A stretch of 43,966 nt of DNA, taken from JARKQH01 sp964631605 (lineage in GTDB: Bacteria; Verrucomicrobiota; Verrucomicrobiia; Limisphaerales; UBA8199). A program made the translations under genes and the position numbers. The notes under the pieces were generated by a model. It saw only the letters and a program-made list of their open reading frames with translations. It was not told the origin of the DNA and did not search any database. Positions 1 through 8,800 of this stretch are shown in pieces. Location: assembly GCA_964631605.1 (NCBI GenBank), contig CAZVYG010000037.1, positions 1 through 43,966 on the forward strand, read 5' to 3'. Within the stretch, counting starts at the first letter, position 1, and the number at the start of each line of letters is the position of its first letter.

Positions 1-42
1 GCCCATCTGTCACCGTGCGACCCCCTGCCCCGCCGCGCGGTC

Positions 43-62
43 GCGCCACTTACACGTGGCGC
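43..62 (-). terminator. Weak hairpin downstream of the first gene
   Basis: GCGCCAC and GTGGCGC form a perfect 7-bp stem around a 6-base loop, about 55 bases past the stop codon of the minus-strand gene that ends at 118. No T run follows on the minus strand, so an intrinsic terminator is only a possibility. The rest of 1-117 is GC-rich and shows no gene. Confidence 0.25.
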
Positions 63-117
63 TACCGGCGGCCGGGGGGTGGTTCTTGGTGGTTTGGTGA
101 TCGGCTCGACCGCCGCC

Positions 118-3100
118 CTAGGGCACCTGAATGGTATAATATGCCTGCGGGGTTGCCAGACTGATCGGAATCGCGTTGGTGAACCCTCCATCGGCCGCGA
201 AGGTATTGGTCGCCACGCGCACCCAATTGGCCAGCGGCGTCGCCACGTTGTTCGCCGAGACGACATAATAGGTCGCGCCCGCCAAACCGCCCGAGCCGCT
301 CAATACCAAGTTGGTGCCCGAGACGGCAAAGTTCATTTGCGGCGGAATGCGGGCGCCGGCAACGCGGATCACCCCCGCGCTGTTGAGGCTGGAGGTATCC
401 CAGGTCAGGCCCGGCCACAAGGGCGGCAGGCTGGCGGGCGTGATCGAACCACTCAGGCTGCCGGTGAACAGCGTGAAGAGGTTGCCGGCCTCGAGGGTGC
501 CGGCGAGGTTGGTTACCGTTAGCGTCCCCCCCAGGTTGATGGTGGTGGCCGTGAGGTTGTCGCTGTTGGTCGTGGTGGTGCGGCTGATCTCCATCAAGGT
601 TGTGCCTGCGAGCGTCACCGTGTTGTTGACCGTCAGCTTGCCGATGTTGTTGTTGCCCGGACGCAGTGCGCCGCTGACATTGACCGGACCATTGATGAAG
701 CCGATACCGCCCAGGGCGCCGCCGGTCGCAACGGTGACCGTGCCAGCGCCGGACAGGCCCCCATTGACCAGCAGCATGCCGCCAGAAACCATCGTTGAAC
801 CGGCGTAGGTGTTGGTGCCGCTGAGGGTCTGGATGCCACCGCCAATCTTGGTGAGGCTGCCCGAGCCGCTCAGGTTGCCCGCGTAGGTATTGGTCTGGCC
901 GTTGCCGCCAATGGTCAAGGCCACCGGGGCCAGCGAGCTGTTTTCGAGCGGCAGGGTCTTGTTGGCGCCCGACTTGAGACCGCCCAGCGTGGCGCTGGTG
1001 AGATTGCCGAAGCTCAAGGTGCCGGTGTCGCCGCTCTGCTGGTCATAGGTGCTGTTCTGAATCGCGTTGACGTTGCCCAACTCGAGGATGCCGCCGTTGA
1101 TGACGCGGGTGTCACCCCCGTAGGTGTTGGCATTGGCGAGGATCAGCGTGTTGGTGCCGTCCTTGGTGATGCCCAGCTTGGCCGGGCCGGTGTTCCGGAA
1201 CAAACCCGACCAGGTGTACACTTCGCCGCCGTTGCCGATGCCGCCATTGGCCACGTCCGAATTGCCCTGGTTAATCGTGAACACGGCGTTGCTTGGCCCG
1301 GTGTTGTCGAGAATACCGGTGCCCAGGAGCACGCCGAAGGCTTCACTGATGCCGTTGGCGTCGTAGATGCCGTCCACATAAACGTAACGCCCCGCAGCGG
1401 TGAGATGATCGCCCGCGGCGTTGGGCAGGCCGTGCTTGCAGACGGCTCCCGCTTCCACGATGAGATTCGTGGCGCCGAAGGCGCCGAGCACGGTGTTGGC
1501 GCCCAGCGACGTGCCTCCGCAGGACAGAATCAGCGTGGCGCCACTGCGCACGAGGGCTTTGGCCTTGCTGTTGGCGCCGCTGCCTCGCAGTTCGGTCGCG
1601 CCGCTCTTGAACTCCATGGTGAAATCCACCGTCCCGGAGATGACATTACTCACCACGTAGGGGGCGCTTACCGGATCGTTACGGTTGAAGATGGGCGAGG
1701 TGCCGCCCGTGTTGATAAAGACCGGCCCCCCGGCGCCCAACGACCCATTCTGCACGCCGTTGCCCAACTGCAGCTCACTGCCAAAGATCACTGCCGTCGG
1801 ACCAGTATAGGTGTTGGTCGTCAGGAAGGTGAGCCGCGCACCGCTGGAGTTGGTGATGCCACAGACGCCGGCAATTCCCCCGCTGCCGCCAAACGTGTAA
1901 GGCCCCGCACTCACATTCACCGAATGGGGGCTGACCACCGTGGTGATGTTGACCGGCGGACTCATGGACCCGCTCCAATCAAAAGTCACATCGTCCGAAT
2001 CGAGGAATGTTACCGGCATGCCCGTCGTCCAATTGGCCGTCGAGAAGTCCCACAGGTTGGCGCCGCCGCCCACCCAGGTCACCGCGCGCGACACGGTGAT
2101 CAGGCCCGAATCCACCGAAGTCAAGGTCCCCGAGCTGGCCCGAATGTTGGCCGTGCCGGAAAGATTGGCGGTGAAGGTCGAACTGGTGCCGCTGACCGGC
2201 GAGAGGTCTCCGTCCACCACACCGCTGGTCTTGTTTTGTAGGGACCACGTGGCGGAAATGTTGGCCAGATAGTTGTCATACGCGTCCCGGCTGATGGCAT
2301 ACACTGTCAGGGAACTGCCCGGTATGAGGTTTTGGGCGGGCACCACCGTGCCGCTGCCGTCGGGCGCCGTTTCCACACGCACCTGCGCGGCGGCGGCCGC
2401 CTGGACTGTGATCAGGCCCGAATCATTATATACCAGGGCGCCCGTGGGAGGAGTGGCGCGAAGGTTCGCACTGCCCACCCGATGCCCGGTGAATACGGCA
2501 CTCCGGCCGCCACTCGCAGGCACAATGTCGGTTCCCACAATCCCGCCGGTGACATTCACCGCTGACCAGGCAGCCGGGGTGTTGGAGAGGTAATTGCCGC
2601 CGGCGTCCAAGGCCACGGCATAAACAGTAATCGAATTGCCGGCGGTGATAGTCTGGGCGGGCACCGGCACGTAGCTGGAAGGACTGGTTGACACCCCAAC
2701 CTGCGGGACCGGATCTCCAAGCGGCGGCACAACATCCTCCCACGCCGTCCCAATCTTGATTTCATCGGCGCGCAAAATGTCATTCGCGTCCAGCACCGCC
2801 TGGCGGAAAAAGAGATGGGTGATCGGGTTACTGAATGGAGTGGTAAGGGTCAACGAGGCGTCGCCGGTGGGCTTGTCCGTGTCCGACGAAAAAGCCGGGT
2901 TTAACCAGAGGTTCGCCGACGTAAAGGCGCCCACCCCGCCGTCCCAATTCACCCGGCACACCAACAGGTAGGTCGTGTCATTGACCAGTTGTCCGCCCGT
3001 GCTCGCCCCGGCCACCGGCCCGGCGGTGCCAAACCGCACCAGAAACTCATTGCCCGCACCTCCGCCATCGCCTCGCAACCCGAAGTTCAGGGTACCGGTC

Positions 3101-3549
3101 TGCGTGGTGTTGGTGCCCAGATGCAGCGTGAAGGTGTTGTTAAACCCGCCCCAGTTGCCTCCCGCCGACCCCTCGTAGCGCACCAGGTAACTGACGTAAA
3201 AGGTCTGGGAGATCGGCGCGGCCAACGTGCGCACCCCGCAGAGCTGGCTGGCCGGCGCTCCCTTCAACTGCACTTCCAGGGCGCGCGTCGCCCCATTAAT
3301 GGGCGCTCCGCCCGCGGGGGTGAAGGACAGCGGATTGGCCGTGGTATCCACCACGTCGGCCCGAGTGACATTCCCCGGCGCGGTCCAGTTCCCAGTCCAG
3401 CCGGTGCCGCCGGCCTGGCCGCTCAATGCACCGAGGGAGTAACTTTCGAAGTCGTCGCTGGCGAGGAGGCCGGCGAAGGCCAGAGACGGCGCCGCCAGCA
3501 GCGCCGCGGCCGCCAGGCTTAGCAGATTCAGACTTGTTTTGGTATTCAT
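118..3549 (-). CDS. Secreted autotransporter-associated beta-strand repeat protein
   Basis: A 1143-residue exported surface protein. Residues 1-26 are a signal peptide (MNTKTSLNLLSLAAAALLAA, cleavage near SLAFA). Residues 27 to about 275 form a LamG/concanavalin-like beta-sandwich module shared with the genes ending at 4773 and 5897. Two Ig-like (Big-type) domains follow at about 285-480. Residues about 490-1060 hold repeated strands of the autotransporter-associated type (TNTYTGPTAV, NANTYGGDTRV, TNTYAGSTMV). There is no C-terminal beta-barrel, so this is not a classical type V autotransporter. The last 70 residues end in AYYTIQVP, resembling the tails of other large secreted proteins here. 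Its leader (AAACGCAACACCAACTGCT before ATG) resembles that of the PEP-CTERM gene and lacks a Shine-Dalgarno. A structural or glycan-binding role is inferred; no catalytic domain was recognised. Confidence 0.85.
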   Translation of the reverse strand: MNTKTSLNLLSLAAAALLAAPSLAFAGLLASDDFESYSLGALSGQAGGTGWTGNWTAPGNVTRADVVDTTANPLSFTPAGGAPINGATRALEVQLKGAPASQLCGVRTLAAPISQTFYVSYLVRYEGSAGGNWGGFNNTFTLHLGTNTTQTGTLNFGLRGDGGGAGNEFLVRFGTAGPVAGASTGGQLVNDTTYLLVCRVNWDGGVGAFTSANLWLNPAFSSDTDKPTGDASLTLTTPFSNPITHLFFRQAVLDANDILRADEIKIGTAWEDVVPPLGDPVPQVGVSTSPSSYVPVPAQTITAGNSITVYAVALDAGGNYLSNTPAAWSAVNVTGGIVGTDIVPASGGRSAVFTGHRVGSANLRATPPTGALVYNDSGLITVQAAAAAQVRVETAPDGSGTVVPAQNLIPGSSLTVYAISRDAYDNYLANISATWSLQNKTSGVVDGDLSPVSGTSSTFTANLSGTANIRASSGTLTSVDSGLITVSRAVTWVGGGANLWDFSTANWTTGMPVTFLDSDDVTFDWSGSMSPPVNITTVVSPHSVNVSAGPYTFGGSGGIAGVCGITNSSGARLTFLTTNTYTGPTAVIFGSELQLGNGVQNGSLGAGGPVFINTGGTSPIFNRNDPVSAPYVVSNVISGTVDFTMEFKSGATELRGSGANSKAKALVRSGATLILSCGGTSLGANTVLGAFGATNLIVEAGAVCKHGLPNAAGDHLTAAGRYVYVDGIYDANGISEAFGVLLGTGILDNTGPSNAVFTINQGNSDVANGGIGNGGEVYTWSGLFRNTGPAKLGITKDGTNTLILANANTYGGDTRVINGGILELGNVNAIQNSTYDQQSGDTGTLSFGNLTSATLGGLKSGANKTLPLENSSLAPVALTIGGNGQTNTYAGNLSGSGSLTKIGGGIQTLSGTNTYAGSTMVSGGMLLVNGGLSGAGTVTVATGGALGGIGFINGPVNVSGALRPGNNNIGKLTVNNTVTLAGTTLMEISRTTTTNSDNLTATTINLGGTLTVTNLAGTLEAGNLFTLFTGSLSGSITPASLPPLWPGLTWDTSSLNSAGVIRVAGARIPPQMNFAVSGTNLVLSGSGGLAGATYYVVSANNVATPLANWVRVATNTFAADGGFTNAIPISLATPQAYYTIQVP

Positions 3550-3663
3550 AGCAGTTGGTGTTGCGTTTGGGATTTTTTTTTTATGGTTTGGGATTTGGGT
3601 TCTTAAGTCAAATCGGGTTTGAGGGGGTGGCAGAAAGGTGAGGGGCTTCCCGGGTCCCAGCGG

Positions 3664-4485
<822 letters not shown>

Positions 4486-4550
4486 GGTCAGAATCAAGGG
4501 TTGTTAACGTTTTTGTTTGTGTCTCACGCTAACACCGGCCCCAGGAGCGT

Positions 4551-4584
4551 CTATGAGCTTTTGCGCTTTGTTTTTGCGATTTTT
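4551..4584 (-). promoter_or_regulatory. Direct-repeat box A upstream of the pseudopilin gene
   Basis: Read on the plus strand: CTATGAGC, then TTTTGCG, six bases, and TTTTGCG again, then ATTTT. The two TTTTGCG units start 13 bp apart (4559 and 4572). The same layout occurs at 5751-5785 and 10769-10801. A partial extra unit (CGTTTTTGTTTGTG) lies at about 4508-4521. The box ends about 66 bp from the ATG at 4485. A role as operator or activator site is inferred from recurrence only in 5' regions. Confidence 0.55.
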
Positions 4585-4714
4585 GGGCGGGGGGACCACC
4601 TCCCAGCACGCGACACGCAACCAAGCATCTGGTTCCGGCAGGCCCCGGCCGAACCCGGCCGAACCCGGCCGCTCCCGCAACCGCCCCAGGACCGAGCCGA
4701 GCCCGCGCCCTCCG

Positions 4715-4752
4715 AAAAAACGGAAGGGGCCGGAGAGGGGTGTCTCCGGCCC
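4715..4752 (-). terminator. Intrinsic terminator after the PEP-CTERM gene
   Basis: GGGCCGGAGA (4727-4736) and TCTCCGGCCC (4743-4752) form a perfect 10-bp GC-rich stem with a 6-base loop. On the minus strand it is followed within six bases by TTTTTT (complement of 4715-4720). It lies 21 bp past the stop codon of the gene ending at 4773, so that gene is probably a monocistronic unit separate from the pseudopilin gene. Confidence 0.85.
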
Positions 4753-4772
4753 GGGTGATCGCGAGGAAGGAA

Positions 4773-5672
4773 CTAAATCCGCGATGACATTCCTCGGCGC
4801 CGCAGCGCCAGAACGGCGGCCCCGCCCAGCAGGAGCAGGACGGTCGAAGCCGGCTCGGGAACGGGCACGACATCTGTCCAAGCGGTCCCCAGTGTGATTG
4901 CGTCGGCGCGCAAAATGTCATTGGCGTCCAGCACCGCCTGGCGGAAAAAGATATGGGTGATGGGGTTGGCAAACGGAGTCGTAAGGGTCACCGAGGCGTC
5001 GCCACTGGGGGTGTCCACATCGTCGCTGACGCTGGGGTTGAGCCACATGTTCGCGGACGCGAAGGCACTCCCGTCCCAATTCACCCGGGCCACGAGATAG
5101 TAGGCGGTGTCGTTGACAAGATCGCCGCCCGTGCTCGCCCCGGATACGGGCCCGCCCGTGCCATACCGAATCACAAATTCATTCGCCGCGCCCCCTCTCA
5201 GACCGAAGTTCAGCGTGCTGGTGCTGGTGCTATTGGTGCCCAGATGCAGGGTGAAGGTGTTGTTGGCGCCGGCCCAGGTGCCCCCCGCCGAGCCTTCGTA
5301 ACGCACCAGGTAACTGACGTAGAAGGTCTGGGTGATCGGCGCGGCCAAGGTGCGCACCCCGCAGAGCTGGCTGGACGGCGAGCCGCTCAATTGCACTTCC
5401 AGGGCGCGCGTGGCGCCGTCAATGGGCGCTCCGCCCACGGGGGTAAAGGACAGCGGATTGCCCGTGGTGTCCACCACGTCGGCGCGAGTGACATTCCCCG
5501 GCGCGGTCCAGCCCCCGGTCCAGCCGGTGCCGCCGGCCTGGCCGCTCAAGGGGCCGAGGGTGTAGCTTTCAAAATCATCGCTGGCGAGGAGGGCGGCGAA
5601 GGACAGGGACGGCGCCGCCAGCAAGGCGGCGGCCGCCAAGCCCAGCAGCCCCAGACTTGTTTTGGTATTCAT
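4773..5672 (-). CDS. PEP-CTERM sorted beta-sandwich protein
   Basis: A 299-residue exported protein: signal peptide 1-26 (MNTKTSLGLLGLAAAALLAA), one LamG-like module (about 27-265), and a C-terminal PEP-CTERM signal (VPEPAS, hydrophobic helix STVLLLLGGAAVLAL, then RRR). In PEP-CTERM systems this tail is recognised by an exosortase and usually goes with surface or exopolysaccharide-associated display; no exosortase gene is in the window. The ATG at 5672 was chosen over 5720 because it starts the same signal peptide as in the first gene. Bases 5006-5598 are identical to part of the large hydrolase gene at 9949-10541, with the identity starting at the signal-peptide cleavage site. A strong terminator follows and the direct-repeat box lies 79 bp upstream. 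Ligand unknown; carbohydrate binding is a guess from the fold. Confidence 0.88.
   Translation of the reverse strand: MNTKTSLGLLGLAAAALLAAPSLSFAALLASDDFESYTLGPLSGQAGGTGWTGGWTAPGNVTRADVVDTTGNPLSFTPVGGAPIDGATRALEVQLSGSPSSQLCGVRTLAAPITQTFYVSYLVRYEGSAGGTWAGANNTFTLHLGTNSTSTSTLNFGLRGGAANEFVIRYGTGGPVSGASTGGDLVNDTAYYLVARVNWDGSAFASANMWLNPSVSDDVDTPSGDASVTLTTPFANPITHIFFRQAVLDANDILRADAITLGTAWTDVVPVPEPASTVLLLLGGAAVLALRRRGMSSRI
5006..5598 (-). repeat. 593-bp identical duplication, copy 1
   Basis: Base-by-base comparison with 9949-10541 (offset 4943) shows no difference. The copy encodes the bulk of the LamG-like module of the PEP-CTERM protein. The upper boundary falls at the signal-peptide cleavage codons. 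Beyond the lower boundary the copies diverge at several positions within 100 bp. Fits recent gene conversion or module duplication. Confidence 0.95.
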
Positions 5673-5750
5673 AAAGTTGGTTTTGAGTTTAGGATTGGTT
5701 AACGGATTCCGGATTGACAACCACCACCTTTAGCAGAACGCAGGCGATCT

Positions 5751-5785
5751 GAAAATGAGCTTTTGCGTCTTACTTTTGCGATTTT
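5751..5785 (-). promoter_or_regulatory. Direct-repeat box B upstream of the PEP-CTERM gene
   Basis: ATGAGC, TTTTGCG (5761-5767), six bases, TTTTGCG (5774-5780), ATTTT: the same 13-bp period and flanks as box A. It is 79 bp from the ATG at 5672. The rest of 5673-5896 contains no gene, and no convincing terminator was found for the hydrolase gene ending at 5897. Confidence 0.55.
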
Positions 5786-5896
5786 ACGCCCGGTTCCTGG
5801 AGCCATAACCTCGCACCGCATCCCCAAGCAATCCCGGCCGTGCCTCGGAAACCCCTGCGCGGTGAACGGGCGGCTCCTGCCGGTTGGGTGACTCTG

Positions 5897-8800
5897 TCAG
5901 GGATTGCTCCAGCGTAATTGGAAATACTCCTCCGAATTGGTGGTTGTAATCAGGTAGGGACTTGAGGCTGGGGGCACCACGTTCGTCCAAGGGCCGGTCA
6001 CATAAGGCGCGTGAAACAACTCGAAACCAGGAGCAGTCCACTCCAACTGGGGCTGGCCGCCCGTGGTCACCAGTCGCAAGGTGGGAGGCTCTGGGGCAAC
6101 CACTGTAATGGCAACCGTGTTGGTGGCGCGCTTGGCCGAGGCGTCCTCGCCGACCACCGCCAGCGTGTGGCTGCCCAGGGTCAGGTTTACCACGTCGAAA
6201 TCATACGGTGGGGTGGTCAGAACCGGCGGTTGCAGCACATCATCCACCCACAATTCGGCCTTTGCCACCGCCACGTCGTCCGTCACCACGGCGGAAACGA
6301 TCAGCGGTAAGTTGGCGAATGACGTCGCGCCATTGGTCGGGGTGAGGATGGAGACGTTTGGCGGCGTCAAATCAACCCGTTGGATCAGGGCAACCCAGTC
6401 GTTGGTGCTGGTGAGGGGCGGGCGGCCGAGGCTCACGGTGGAACCGCCGCTGACTTGCGCGACGGTGCCGGTCTGCAGCAGGCCGCCGTGGCGCGGATCA
6501 AACCAGCGGACGGAATAATCCCCCGGCGCACCGGCCAGGTTCAGACTGGTGACAGCGTTGGTGGGCAGGTAGGCGACGTAAACCTGACCGGTCAATGCAA
6601 AACAATAGGTGCCACTCAGGCCAGTAAGAAGCGCATTGCGGTTGGTCATGTGCCAGAACGGAATGGCGTTGCTCTTGAAGAACTCCAGCGCGTAGCGACA
6701 TTGATTCCACCACATGTCGTATCTTCTCCAGTTTTGGGCGGTCAGGTCGCCGGAATCCGAAACCGCATAGCCGAAGTAGGACTCGACGCCGGCGCCGCCG
6801 GCCAACACATGCGCCCAGATCACGCCTCCGCGCCTGCTGTCATGCATCGGGTCAACCGAGTCGGGCTGGATGCCTTGGTCGGCGCCGCCCGGCTCATCCA
6901 GGGCAACCACCCAGGGCACACCGGCCGCCGCTGAACGGCTGAGGTAATCAAGCGTGGCGGTGAAGACGGTGCTGCCCACCCCCTTTTGCAGGGAAAAGCC
7001 GGTCAGATGTGAAGCGGTTCCAAGCAAGTCATAATGGTTGGCGCCGTTGTGAATTACCATGTTATGGTGATAGGGATCGGTGTCGAAAAAATACTGCGAC
7101 CAGGCCTGTTTCTGTGCCGTGGTGGCGTTGTCAATTTCCTCGCCCAGATTCCAGTTGAGCGCCAAGTGGTAGCCGTAACGCGCGATTAACTCGCGGTAGT
7201 AGAGAATTCGTTCCGGCCCGAGATTGCCGCCATCCATGAACAATTCGTTCTCCGTTTCCAATGTTTTGAAGTGCAGATACATCCCCTTCTTGTCGCCGTA
7301 GGCGAAGATGCGGTCCCACTGCTCCATCCGGGAGACATCGAACCGGTCGTGATGGACCGCCGTGCTCCAACTGGGGTTGGAGGCAGTGCCCTTCAAGAGA
7401 TGGGGGCACACATTCTTGTCATCCCCGCCAATGGTGAAGGGGATGAAGGAGAAAGCGTTCATGCCTTTGTCGGAAAGATACTTAATGGCGCCCAGCAGGT
7501 TGGTGCCTTTGCCGCCTTTCCACGTGAACTCGGCGGCGTCTGAGGGGTCGTAATCGGCGGCGTGCGGGGCCCACGACCTGAGGTAAGTCGCGCCTAGGGG
7601 CTGGTCGTCGAAATCCGTGTAATTCAGGAGGCTCTCGGGCGAGTCGGCCCCCATCTTGAGGAAATACTCGCCCGTTTCGGCAAAGCGCAGATGATGCTTG
7701 CCGACGTATTGCAACCGGCCCTTGCCGCGCAAGTCTCTTCCGGTCTTGTCGGTGGGTCCGATGACGAAACTGCCGCTGGCGCCGTCGAAGTCGCTCGGGG
7801 CGCCCGCCGTCGGGCTGGCGCTGAGGGCCACGTCCGTTCCCGAGCGGAAGGAGGCGACGAAATTCCAGGCGCCGGTTTCGTCCGGCGCGAAATTCACCCG
7901 CCATTTGTTGCCGCTTTGCGCGCTGGTGTTCGCCGCGTCGCCGTCAGCGGCGAAGTAGCCGGGGACAACGTAGCTCTTGCCGGAGGCGGGATGCGTGAAG
8001 GTGACGTTGAGCCGGTAATTGCGGAAGGGGTTGTTCGCGTTGGTCTCGCTGGTGGCCGGGCCGTCCCAGGTGATGGTGACCCGGTGCCACTTCTTCAGCT
8101 CGCCGCTGACGACGCCGGTGGTGTTGGTGCTGAGGACCGAGATGACGACGCCGGACGAGACGCTGCCCGCGCCTTCGTTGTCAGTCGCCCGGGCTGTGAG
8201 CGTGTAGGCGCCGGCGCTGACATTGGTCCACACAAAGTCGTACGGCGGGCTGGTCACTTCGCCAATGATGCTGTTGTTCGCGAAGAAGGAGACGTTGGTC
8301 ACCGAGCCATCGGGGTCCGAAGCGGTCGCTTGGAGCGTGACGGTGGCGGGCGCGGTAAAGGAGGCGGCGTTGGGGGGGCTGGTCAGGGCCACCGTTGGCC
8401 ACTGGTTGGTGACGACCACGGTGCTGACCATGTTGAAGCTCACGCTGGCGGGTATGCCGGCGCTGCCGGAGGCGCCGTCGGCGGCGTAGGGCGTGGCCGT
8501 CAGCGTGTGCGCGCCGAGGTTGAAGACGGCGCCGGTGTAGCTGCCACTGGCGTCACCAAAGAGGGACCACGGATGGGAGTCGTCGGTCCAGCTTCGGCTC
8601 GTGGCGCCGGAAAGGCTCAATGCCACGCTGCCGAAATCAAAGGACGGCGATGAATTGGCCCGGATATTCAGGTTCGTTCCGGTGAGAAAGAGATTAATGA
8701 CGCCGTTGTTGGTAATGGGGTCGTAGCCGGGCACAGGACCGTTGGTGCCCGGATACATCAGCGTGAAGGAAGTCACCGCCGGCGTGCCGGTCCACGGAGG

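Noticed and set aside
1405..2241. 278-codon plus-strand frame inside the beta-strand repeat gene
   Set aside because: It is the antisense of a clear signal-peptide protein with recognisable repeats; its own translation is rich in R, G, A and shows no domain.
118..3549. Classical type V autotransporter
   Set aside because: Beta-strand repeats are present but there is no C-terminal barrel; the end is the short domain common to other secreted proteins.
4640..4680. Short tandem GGCCGAACCC units, considered as a repeat array
   Set aside because: Only two to three imperfect units of 10 bp in a GC-rich stretch; no array and no associated genes.
7691..8653. 320-codon plus-strand frame opposite the DUF5060 hydrolase
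   Set aside because: Antisense shadow in GC-rich coding sequence; no recognisable motif, and the minus strand has continuous domains.
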